Part shown: positions 1-7,211 of the stretch, one piece after another
Layout: every line of letters starts with the position of its first letter
Numbering within the stretch: position 1 is the stretch's first letter
Source of the DNA: Planctomycetota bacterium
Lineage (GTDB): Bacteria; Planctomycetota; UBA11346
Assembly (NCBI GenBank): GCA_024641365.1
Contig: JAHEDF010000028.1
Location: 1 to 17,022, forward strand
DNA length: 17,022 bases
Direction of reading: 5' to 3'
Made by a program: the position numbers and the translations under genes
The notes under the pieces: model-generated
Told to the model about the DNA's origin: nothing
Seen by the model: only the letters and a program-made list of their open reading frames with translations
The model's database searches: none

Positions 1-31
1 GGCTCACTATATCCTAAATAATAAGACACTT

Positions 32-130
32 ACATGGAGGACCGGAGAAACGGAGAAATACCATGGTGGAAATCCTGTGGTTATGGAAAAAAAGCACAGC
101 TTTCCTCTTCGGTTCTCTGGTTCTCCATGT
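32..130. repeat. Imperfect inverted repeat, likely dispersed palindromic (REP/MITE-like) element
   Basis: Arms at 32-56 and 106-130 are inverted copies of each other: 21 of 25 positions match. Three of the four mismatches are G/A differences that would still form G-U wobble pairs in a plus-sense RNA. The spacer is 49 nt. The left arm contains two tandem copies of GGAGAAA with an 8-bp period (44-50 and 52-58). Purine-rich GGAGAAAC-type units arranged as inverted repeats are typical of dispersed intergenic palindromes in many environmental bacterial genomes. It lies downstream of the MFS gene, so it may also act as a transcript-end structure. Bases 131-212 hold nothing else I can recognise, and I see no gene in 1-212. 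The repeat status is inferred, because only one copy is visible here. Confidence 0.55.
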
Positions 131-212
131 TAATCTGTTGCCATTACGGATGATTTGAGGCGGAATTAGTATGAATAATTCCCCGCACTTAAAAAATATC
201 TTCACGAACTAC

Positions 213-1541
213 TTAATTGGATGGTGCCGCCTGTGGATCCAAACGCCAGATTAACACAAATGGAATCCAAACACCAATTGCTCCAACCACATAGGGAGCA
301 GCGGGAGAAAAACTAAAATAAATAATTGCTGCTAATAGCGGCCCAGCAGCACGACCTAATGCACTTGCTGAACGAAATGATCCGAGTGCCGCACCCTGCG
401 ATCGTTCATCAACAGCAAGACTGACCATGGTATTGAGTGATGGAAATACAAAGCCAGTACCGATAGATAAAACACTCACACCTATTACCAACATTAGTGT
501 TGTGGGATACCAATCAACCAGCGCAATTAACAGAAATCCTGGACCTAGCGCCGCTAAGCCAATTAATCCTAAAGTACGCTGAGGAACTTTCCCTGATAAG
601 CGTCGATAAATACCTCCCTGCATAATGGCTGCAACTAAACCCATCCAGCCAAACAACCACGCATTATCAATTGGTTCAAATCCACATTTTTGTGCAGATA
701 AAAATACTAACGTCGCTTCCATGCCTGCAAATAACATGGTGTGCATTAAAAAAGAAAAATTTAAAACGGCTACACGCGGTCCAAAACGCGGGCGTAATAG
801 TGTAATAGGATTTAAGGGTCGTTGTGGTCCACCCTGTGGTTTTCTATTTTCAACTGATAATGTTTCGTTAAATTTGAGATAGATCCACAATAAATTATAA
901 GTGCTGAGTAAAAATGCGATTAAAGCTGGCGTAGAAAATTCATTGGCTCCTAGTGCAACGAGCCATTCAATGCCATCAATTCGTGGCAACCACGAATAAC
1001 TCATACCGCCAATCATGGGACCAAGAATAAAGCCGAGTCCAAAGGCCATACCTAAAAAACCCATGCCTTTACCGCGCGTTTCGGGCGTGCTGATATCAGC
1101 TACTGCCGCATTGGCTGCCGCAACATTTCCTGTCATTAAGCCCGCTAAAAGGCGTGAAATAATTAAAAGCGTAAAATTATCTGCAAATATCCAAATTAAG
1201 TAGGCTAAAGTATTGCCTGTACATGATAACAGTAATATCGGGCGACGCCCTACGCGATCAGAAATACGTCCCCAAAATGGTGCTGATAAAAATTGTAAGA
1301 AAGCGTAACTCGCACCAATTAAGCCACCAAAAAGTGCTGCGCGCTGCCAATGCGCAGCACCTGGAAACCAGGTATCAATATAACTCATGGCCCAGGCTAA
1401 TAAGCCGCTGTTTTGCTGCGTATAATATTCCAACATGTGGCCATAGAGTGGGAACAAAATACTGAATCCCACTAAGTCGACAAAAAGCACTAGAAATATG
1501 ACGCCGAGGCCCGCGGGCTTTTTATTCATGTCTATTACCAC
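213..1541 (-). CDS. MFS transporter, DHA1/TetA-like, 442 aa
   Basis: This is a predicted inner-membrane secondary transporter of the major facilitator superfamily with about 12 hydrophobic segments. The MFS motif A is clear at residues 91-102 (GRISDRVGRRPI, in the loop after TM2), and a glycine-rich motif C-like stretch (GLGFILGPMIGG) lies at 168-179, as in the drug:H+ antiporter (DHA1) group. A hydrophilic central loop at about 225-255 separates the two six-helix halves. The start used is GTG at 1541, which has AGGG 6 nt upstream. An in-frame ATG at 1529 (MNKKPAG) is an alternative and would shorten the protein by four residues. The gene is last in the cluster, 87 nt after coxC with a hairpin between them, so it may be cotranscribed by readthrough or transcribed separately. 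The substrate cannot be read from the sequence. A link to oxidase assembly (for example metal or haem-precursor traffic) is only a contextual possibility; drug efflux is equally compatible. Confidence 0.85.
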   Translation of the reverse strand: MVIDMNKKPAGLGVIFLVLFVDLVGFSILFPLYGHMLEYYTQQNSGLLAWAMSYIDTWFPGAAHWQRAALFGGLIGASYAFLQFLSAPFWGRISDRVGRRPILLLSCTGNTLAYLIWIFADNFTLLIISRLLAGLMTGNVAAANAAVADISTPETRGKGMGFLGMAFGLGFILGPMIGGMSYSWLPRIDGIEWLVALGANEFSTPALIAFLLSTYNLLWIYLKFNETLSVENRKPQGGPQRPLNPITLLRPRFGPRVAVLNFSFLMHTMLFAGMEATLVFLSAQKCGFEPIDNAWLFGWMGLVAAIMQGGIYRRLSGKVPQRTLGLIGLAALGPGFLLIALVDWYPTTLMLVIGVSVLSIGTGFVFPSLNTMVSLAVDERSQGAALGSFRSASALGRAAGPLLAAIIYFSFSPAAPYVVGAIGVWIPFVLIWRLDPQAAPSN

Positions 1542-1566
1542 GCCTTTCCCTGCGTTTTACAACGTA

Positions 1567-1594
1567 CAAACCGCGACTGCAGAGCCGCGGTTTG
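1567..1594 (-). terminator. Perfect 9-bp hairpin after coxC; weak or partial terminator candidate
   Basis: The arms CAAACCGCG (1567-1575) and CGCGGTTTG (1586-1594) are perfectly complementary around a 10-nt loop. The hairpin sits in the only sizeable non-coding gap between genes after coxC, 35 nt past the coxC stop and 25 nt before the MFS start. In the minus-strand transcript no U-tract follows the stem (the next bases read TACGTTGTAAAA), so a classical intrinsic terminator is not well supported. Attenuation, mRNA-end protection or processing is equally possible. Confidence 0.35.
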
Positions 1595-1628
1595 CTTCCT
1601 TATCAAAATAAAAAATTATTAATACTCG

Positions 1629-2522
1629 TTATCCAACAACATAAACCGTGATAAAGAGCAATACCCAAACGATATCAACGAAATGCCAATACCAAGATGC
1701 AGCAACAACCGCAAAGTGACGCTTACCTTTGAAGTGACCAAATTCTAAACGCATCAGCACCATAAATAACATCACCAAGCCAATAGCAACATGCAATCCG
1801 TGGAAACCGGTACCCACATAAAACAGCGAAGCAAATGATGCTGCTGGGTTATTATCGATTTGACCACCAACTGGGTAGAAACCTTTTTGTATGAGTTCGC
1901 CCCACTCGAAGCCTTGAAACGCTAAGAAAATGGCGCCTAAAATAATCGTGGCTAAAAACAGTATTTTAGCCATTAATACTTTATGCGCTTGCAATGCATG
2001 ATGAGCAAATTCACAGGTCACTGAACTCGACAGTAAAATAAATGTCGCGTAAGCAACAATCGGACCACCAAAAGTCATGCCTTCAACGGGACCAAATGCA
2101 GAGTCTTGAATTGCACGATGATAAAAGTAACCGAACACTGCACCAAATGCTGCTAATTCACCGCATAGGAATAATAATATAAAACTCTGTAAATCCTTTT
2201 GCTGTGCGACAACGTCGTGGCTTATTTGTTTTTCTTTTATGACTTGATGGCACCACCCCATCATGCAGATAATCATGATCAATGCGCCAGTTATCAGCGT
2301 ACACAAGCCAACTGTCGGATTGGTAAGCGGTCCCCAAATGGGAGATTTATCAAAAGTGCCCAATAAAGACACGACACCGAATGGCATTAATGTAATGCCA
2401 ATGGTAACCAATAATGGCCACAGGCTGCCTGGCGGCACATGGCTCATTGGATCATCATGACCATGTGCAGTTGCGGCGGCGGCCACATCTGTCGGAGCTG
2501 CGGGTTGTTCGTGGTCGCTCAT
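1629..2522 (-). CDS. coxC: Cytochrome c oxidase subunit III, 297 aa
   Basis: Subunit III of the haem-copper oxygen reductase is an integral membrane protein without metal centres that stabilises subunit I and its proton uptake. The length (297 aa) and about seven hydrophobic segments fit the full-length family. Family signatures are visible: FYVGTGFHGLHV near residues 236-247 and WYWHFVDIVWVLLF near the C-terminus. The N-terminal ~25 residues are hydrophilic with a few histidines. The ATG start at 2522 overlaps the stop of the small upstream gene by 4 nt (ATGA), so translation is probably coupled. It is separated from coxB/coxA by the three assembly genes and the 77-aa gene, an order that places all oxidase components in one transcript. 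The family identification is firm. Confidence 0.96.
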   Translation of the reverse strand: MSDHEQPAAPTDVAAAATAHGHDDPMSHVPPGSLWPLLVTIGITLMPFGVVSLLGTFDKSPIWGPLTNPTVGLCTLITGALIMIICMMGWCHQVIKEKQISHDVVAQQKDLQSFILLFLCGELAAFGAVFGYFYHRAIQDSAFGPVEGMTFGGPIVAYATFILLSSSVTCEFAHHALQAHKVLMAKILFLATIILGAIFLAFQGFEWGELIQKGFYPVGGQIDNNPAASFASLFYVGTGFHGLHVAIGLVMLFMVLMRLEFGHFKGKRHFAVVAASWYWHFVDIVWVLLFITVYVVG

Positions 2523-2752
2523 TTCGACACTTCCTTCGGAGATGCGTCACTGGCCCCCATAAATCCTTTGTCCGCTTCCTGTTGCTGCAGGCGCTTCACT
2601 TCTTTCGGATCTTTGGGTAAACCAATATTACTAAAAATAATGATGCAGGTGATAATTAGGGCAAGGCATGCGCCACCAAGGCATAGACCTAATACCATGG
2701 CTTGATGTCGCTGACGTGGATCGACCGGATCAAATTGTGCCGAGGCGCTCAT
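2519..2752 (-). CDS. Small single-span membrane protein, 77 aa, function unknown
   Basis: I do not recognise this protein as a named family. It has a short polar N-terminus, one strong hydrophobic segment at about residues 19-41 (LGLCLGGACLALIITCIIIF core), and a charged C-terminal tail rich in Lys, Glu and Gln. The coding assignment is strong because the gene is fitted between two genes with 4-nt ATGA overlaps on both sides (ctaG stop/its start, its stop/coxC start), leaving no non-coding base. There is no haem motif and no Cys pair of chaperone type; the two Cys lie within the membrane segment. Position and topology suggest either a small structural subunit of the oxidase (analogous to the single-helix subunit IV of other aa3 oxidases) or an assembly factor. 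Both are inference from context. Confidence 0.8.
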   Translation of the reverse strand: MSASAQFDPVDPRQRHQAMVLGLCLGGACLALIITCIIIFSNIGLPKDPKEVKRLQQQEADKGFMGASDASPKEVSK

Positions 2753-3411
2753 GGTTGCGATTCCTTTGCTGGTATTTCGCTTTCGAAGCCAGGCGTGACA
2801 ATGGTGCCCGCCGCTTCTATTTGTTCTTGAATGCGCTTCTGTTGATCGCTTTGTTCTAAATCTTTAGTCAAACGGTGTAGCGAATAGCGAATCGTCACTG
2901 ACGTTACTCGTTCATCCATGTCTGGATTAAAAGTAAACATCACTGGATATTCGACTGATTCGCCAGGCTCAATCGTTTGATCATTAAAACAAAAACACAC
3001 CTTCATGCTAAAATATTTAGCCGCCAAATTTGGGCTCACCATATGTATTGGCCGAAAGCGAACCGTTTCGGTTGATAAATTTTTAAAACGATAATGAGTC
3101 AACCGATCTTCACCAACTTTTACCGTAACAGCAGGTTCTGCTGGATAAAATCGTACCGGTAAATTATCATAAGTCTTTGATTCAAAAAAGACTTTTACTT
3201 CTCGTTCACCAACAATAACAGGTGTTGCCGATGGATTATTTGGATTCATCTTGGTATTGGTAATGTCGCACCACAAACTATAAAACTGACTAAATCCGAA
3301 TAAAAAAGTAAACATAATACTAATAGCAAAACCAATAAGACCCACTAACCACCAGGTGCGGGCTGAAGACGGTTCTTTATTAACTATTGATGGATTTACA
3401 GCTGACGTCAT
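2749..3411 (-). CDS. ctaG: CtaG/Cox11 cytochrome c oxidase copper-insertion protein, 220 aa
   Basis: Cox11-family proteins are anchored by one N-terminal helix and deliver copper to the CuB site of subunit I on the periplasmic side. Here one hydrophobic segment spans about residues 20-42. It is followed by the conserved Cys48 and an immunoglobulin-like domain carrying the copper-binding CFCF motif (Cys139 and Cys141), then the typical EPGESVEYPVMFTFNPDM stretch. All three functionally important cysteines are present. The tail from about 181 to 220 is charged and extends beyond the conserved fold. The ATG at 3411 overlaps the ctaB stop by 4 nt. This is the Cox11-type CtaG, not the unrelated multi-span CtaG of Bacillus. 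Identification is firm. Confidence 0.95.
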   Translation of the reverse strand: MTSAVNPSIVNKEPSSARTWWLVGLIGFAISIMFTFLFGFSQFYSLWCDITNTKMNPNNPSATPVIVGEREVKVFFESKTYDNLPVRFYPAEPAVTVKVGEDRLTHYRFKNLSTETVRFRPIHMVSPNLAAKYFSMKVCFCFNDQTIEPGESVEYPVMFTFNPDMDERVTSVTIRYSLHRLTKDLEQSDQQKRIQEQIEAAGTIVTPGFESEIPAKESQP

Positions 3412-4316
3412 GGCCTAACTCCAGATGCAAAAGAATCAGCCACCATACCAATGAACAATGCCGCAATATATATTATCGAGAAACGGAATAATGGCATGGT
3501 TTGCATGACCGGGCGATAACGCCATAAGAGCGCTGTCCATACTAAGAATACAACACCTAATATTAAGGATAAAGTGGTATAGATCGGGCTGTTTTCAAAT
3601 GCAGGCACTAAAACTGGAACTGCTATTGTGCCAATGACCATAACAATGGTGTAAATGAAAATTTGTTTGGTGGTTTCATCAACCCCCTTCACCACTGGCA
3701 ACATTGGAATTCCGGCACGTGCATAATCGTCTTTTAATTTAATTGCTAACGCCCACACATGTGGTGGTGTCCATAAGAAAATGACGGCGAACATTGCTAA
3801 CGGAGCCAGTTCAATGGTGTTAGCAACCGCTGCCCAGGCAATTAATGGTCCCATAGCTCCTGGGACTCCGCCAATAACAATATTTAAATAATGTTTTGGT
3901 TTTAAATATAAGGTGTAGAAAAAACTGTAGTAGATGACTGTCGCGAGGGTCAAACCCGCTGCTAAATAGCTATCATAAAAGAATACGAAAATTCCAAGTG
4001 CGGCCACCAATTGAACCAGTGCAAATATATAGGCTTGTAACGGTGTGATGCGACCTGCAGGTAAAGGTCGGCGTGCTTTGGTGCGATCCATGACCGCATC
4101 TTTGTGTAATTCAAATATTTGATTGAGCGTATTTGCCGAACCGCCTAAACAGAATAACGCAACCAAACATGGCCAAATAAAATTCCAGTCAGACGCATAG
4201 ATACCATGCACGGCAATTGCAGCGTAACCGGTAAATATAGCCACAACTGTAATGCGGTATTTTGTTAAAATAAGAAGGTCTTTTAAAATTTGGGCAAATC
4301 GTTGTGCACGCGTCAT
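3408..4316 (-). CDS. ctaB: Protohaem IX farnesyltransferase (haem O synthase), 302 aa
   Basis: This UbiA-superfamily membrane prenyltransferase transfers farnesyl from farnesyl diphosphate to haem B, giving haem O, the precursor of haem A. Length and the run of about nine hydrophobic helices match the family. The first Mg/diphosphate motif lies at residues 65-73 followed by AVMDRTKARRP. It reads N-x3-E-x3-D, so Glu69 stands where Asp is usual. The second motif region, DDYARAGIPMLPVVKG, is conserved. The ATG at 4316 overlaps the ctaA stop by 4 nt, fitting coordinated synthesis of the two consecutive haem-modifying enzymes. The D-to-E change keeps the charge and is expected to be functional. 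Confidence 0.95.
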   Translation of the reverse strand: MTRAQRFAQILKDLLILTKYRITVVAIFTGYAAIAVHGIYASDWNFIWPCLVALFCLGGSANTLNQIFELHKDAVMDRTKARRPLPAGRITPLQAYIFALVQLVAALGIFVFFYDSYLAAGLTLATVIYYSFFYTLYLKPKHYLNIVIGGVPGAMGPLIAWAAVANTIELAPLAMFAVIFLWTPPHVWALAIKLKDDYARAGIPMLPVVKGVDETTKQIFIYTIVMVIGTIAVPVLVPAFENSPIYTTLSLILGVVFLVWTALLWRYRPVMQTMPLFRFSIIYIAALFIGMVADSFASGVRP

Positions 4317-5461
4317 GACAGCACCGGTTTCATCTGTTGGGCATTGGGGCCCAATACTTCACGTCGCACATCAAACCAACACAATACTAAACCTAAAAAT
4401 AAGCACATGCCCATAAACTGATGCGCTAAAGAGCCATAGGCAGTTATGCCTGTCCACACATTGCCAATGCCTAAGACAATTTGCGCTAATAAAAATGCTC
4501 CGGCCGATTGAAGACCTAAACGTAAACGCTGTGGAATATGTGCTCTTTTATTCCAAGCTAATGCCAAAGTGATGACCACAACAAGCACGATACTCCACGC
4601 CAACCAACGATGTCCCCATTGATGAAGATGACCATTTGATTGGAAATTCCACCACACGGTTTGAAATTCATCCCATACGGTGCTGGCAGCAAAAAGCGGA
4701 TATTCTCTAAATGCTTCTTCGTTGCGACTTCCTGCAACTAGCGACCCAACAACTAATTGAAACCACACCACAACCGTGGCCACACCCAATAACCAAGAAA
4801 TACCGCGACGTTGTTTGCGTTCTTCATTACTCGGCACCGGACGACCATCTGCTAAAATACGTAGAACAGAAACGAGCACACACGCCATAATTAAACTCGC
4901 GTTGGCTTGGTGCATGAAAAGCCAATTCGTATTCGTTCCATTACGAACTAAAATTCCACCCAAAACAGCTTGCGCGATAATTAACACCCCGGCAATTCCC
5001 ATTGGCCAACCAATTAATTGGCGAATATCAGGACGACGGTAAATAACCGTAAGACATCCAGCTGCCATAATACCAACTAATGCTGCAAATAATCGATGAC
5101 TCCACTCCGTCATAAACATGGATTTAAATTCAGCCATATCACCTGGACGGTGACCAAGGTTTGTAGCCGTTAATTCACCTTTTCTAACTCGTTCTTCTAA
5201 GCGAATTTGATCTGCATCGTAATGTGCTTTTACTTGCTCCCACCCCTGTTCGCTCATCGGCGGCAATAAACTTCCGTTAATGATGGGCCATTGGGGAATA
5301 GCCACACCCGCACCAGATAAACGCACCCACCCACCGACTGTATTTAGAACAAATAACATCACGAACAACACGCCAAGCCATGACGCAACCGATGCCGACA
5401 CTGGTGCAATGCCAGTGCGGCGGTTGTTTTCAGCGCCAATAACGTGAGCCGTGGAAATCAC
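4313..5461 (-). CDS. ctaA: Haem A synthase, CtaA/Cox15 family, 382 aa
   Basis: This enzyme oxidises the C8 methyl of haem O to the formyl group of haem A in the inner membrane. Eight hydrophobic segments are visible in two four-helix halves. The four family histidines are present: His122 in EWSHR (with Glu119 of the ExxH pair), His184 in MHQANAS, His284 in QWGHRW and His347 in AHQFMG. The first external loop is long (about residues 50-118) and has no Cys pair, unlike the Bacillus CtaA type, so the protein resembles the Cox15-like group. The GTG start at 5461 is used because an in-frame TAA lies seven codons upstream and the next in-frame Met falls inside the first helix. The Shine-Dalgarno is weak (AAGG, 13 nt away). 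The 70-nt gap after coxA is one of the largest in the cluster. Confidence 0.95.
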   Translation of the reverse strand: MISTAHVIGAENNRRTGIAPVSASVASWLGVLFVMLFVLNTVGGWVRLSGAGVAIPQWPIINGSLLPPMSEQGWEQVKAHYDADQIRLEERVRKGELTATNLGHRPGDMAEFKSMFMTEWSHRLFAALVGIMAAGCLTVIYRRPDIRQLIGWPMGIAGVLIIAQAVLGGILVRNGTNTNWLFMHQANASLIMACVLVSVLRILADGRPVPSNEERKQRRGISWLLGVATVVVWFQLVVGSLVAGSRNEEAFREYPLFAASTVWDEFQTVWWNFQSNGHLHQWGHRWLAWSIVLVVVITLALAWNKRAHIPQRLRLGLQSAGAFLLAQIVLGIGNVWTGITAYGSLAHQFMGMCLFLGLVLCWFDVRREVLGPNAQQMKPVLS

Positions 5462-5531
5462 TGAGGTAACTTCGCCTTTTTAATGTGGTGCCGCTAGCCA
5501 ACGATCGAAACAACAGGTGCTCCGAGCATTT

Positions 5532-7211
5532 TCAATGTTTATCGTCACCGCGCTGATTCAGCACAGGGATTGGAGGTACAACTTCGAAATTATACACAGG
5601 TGGCGGACAGGAGGTCGCCCATTCAAAACTTTGCTGCAGATCATTGATCTTCCATGGATCATTTTCAGTTACTTTTGGACGACGATAACTGAGGAAAAGA
5701 TCAACGTAGAATAATAGCGCTGACACAATGGTCATAAAATAACCAATGGTTGTCAGATAATTCGAGAATTTAAAATCAGCAAAGTATACTGGCACACGAC
5801 GAGCCATACCATTTGCACCACTAATATGCATAGCAAAGAACGTAACAAAAACGCCCAAGAACATTAACCAGAAGACCCATTTACCTAATGGCTCGCTCAA
5901 TTTACGGCCCGTCATTTTCGGCCACCAATAATAGGTCATTGAGAACAACAACATGACCGAGCCACCAACCAACACCATGTGGAAGTGACCCACCACGAAA
6001 TAGGTATCAGTTAAGGTAAAGTCGACAGCGGTTAATGCTAATATAAGCCCGCCGAAACCGCCTAATACAAACAAGCAAATAAAACCACACGCCATCATCA
6101 TAGCGACCGTAAATCGAATTTTTCCGCCCCACATAGTCGCTAACCAGTTGAATACCTTAATTCCCGTTGGCACACCAATCGCCAACGATGCGACTTGGAA
6201 ATAATACGCTAACCACGGAGTCATGCCGACCGCAAACATATGATGTGCCCATACAACGAATCCTAAAAATGTAATACAACCAACCGCCCATACCATGCTC
6301 GCATAACCAAAAACGCGTTTTTGTGAAAATGCCGCAAAGATATGACTGATCGCACCAAAGCCCGGAAGAATCATAATATACACAGCCGGATGACTATAGA
6401 ACCAGAATATATGCTGATATAAAACCGGATCACCGCCCGCATCAGGCACAGTAAATGTCGTGCCGAAATTACGATCTAATAACACCATGGTCACAGCAGC
6501 GGCCAACACAGGCGTTGCTAAGAGCTGAATAATGGACACGAAGAAAGTCGCCCATGCGAACAATGGTAAATCCCGCCATTTCATTTCTGGTGCTTTTAAG
6601 CTGGCTATAGTAACAATAAAATTAATGGCCGCTAAAATCGAACTCACACCCGCTAAGTGGACACCCATAACCCACATATCTTGTCCCGGGTTTATACCGG
6701 CCCCCTGCAATGATAACGGCGGATATGCAGTCCATCCTGACGATGCTGCGCCGCCCTGGACAATATAATAACTCGACATCATTAACATGGCTGACGGAAT
6801 TAATAACCAGAAGCCAAATGCATTCATTTTCGGGAATGCCATATCGCGCGCACCGACCATTAATGGAACAATATAATTCGCAAAACCAATAAAGCCGGGA
6901 ATAATGGTAAAGAAAATCATAATCGATGCATGCATCGTTACGACCTGATTAAAACGATCTTTGTCTTCGCTGTAGAGATTAAATGGCAAATCAACACCAG
7001 CGAGGTGCGCTGCTTGGATGGCTTCAATAACCGCACCCGGCGTCGCTAATTGCACGCGAATAAGTCCGGCAAATAAACCACCAACCACACCCATGGTGAC
7101 GGTGAACCAGAAATACATCAGGCCAATTTTTTTATGGTCGACGGTCGTCAACCAATCCATTAAGCCCGTATAGCGCTTAATGGAAATCGGCGGCATGACG
7201 GCAGCGGTCAT
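5532..7211 (-). CDS. coxA: Cytochrome c oxidase subunit I, A2-type haem-copper oxidase, 559 aa
   Basis: This is the catalytic subunit, reducing O2 to water and pumping protons across the inner membrane. Visible ligands: His94 (low-spin haem a), His274, His323 and His324 (CuB), His409 (haem a3), His411 (haem a); Tyr278 in the HPxVY motif is the residue normally cross-linked to the CuB histidine. Lys352 in PTGIKVFNW marks the K-channel. The usual D-channel Glu of GHPEVY is absent; the sequence is FYSHPAVY, with Tyr272-Ser273. This Tyr-Ser substitution defines the A2 subfamily, known from the Rhodothermus-type caa3 oxidase. Length and about 12 helices are normal. The ATG at 7211 overlaps the coxB stop by 4 nt, with AGGAG 7 nt upstream. 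Confidence 0.98.
   Translation of the reverse strand: MTAAVMPPISIKRYTGLMDWLTTVDHKKIGLMYFWFTVTMGVVGGLFAGLIRVQLATPGAVIEAIQAAHLAGVDLPFNLYSEDKDRFNQVVTMHASIMIFFTIIPGFIGFANYIVPLMVGARDMAFPKMNAFGFWLLIPSAMLMMSSYYIVQGGAASSGWTAYPPLSLQGAGINPGQDMWVMGVHLAGVSSILAAINFIVTIASLKAPEMKWRDLPLFAWATFFVSIIQLLATPVLAAAVTMVLLDRNFGTTFTVPDAGGDPVLYQHIFWFYSHPAVYIMILPGFGAISHIFAAFSQKRVFGYASMVWAVGCITFLGFVVWAHHMFAVGMTPWLAYYFQVASLAIGVPTGIKVFNWLATMWGGKIRFTVAMMMACGFICLFVLGGFGGLILALTAVDFTLTDTYFVVGHFHMVLVGGSVMLLFSMTYYWWPKMTGRKLSEPLGKWVFWLMFLGVFVTFFAMHISGANGMARRVPVYFADFKFSNYLTTIGYFMTIVSALLFYVDLFLSYRRPKVTENDPWKINDLQQSFEWATSCPPPVYNFEVVPPIPVLNQRGDDKH

Noticed and set aside
14..205. Minus-strand 63-residue open frame downstream of the MFS gene
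   Set aside because: It lies across the inverted repeat, has no recognisable protein features and no convincing context; it is probably chance.
5485..5529. Eleven-codon ATG open frame in the coxA-ctaA gap
   Set aside because: Very short, overlaps the coxA end region without clear coupling, and has no features; not enough to call a leader peptide.
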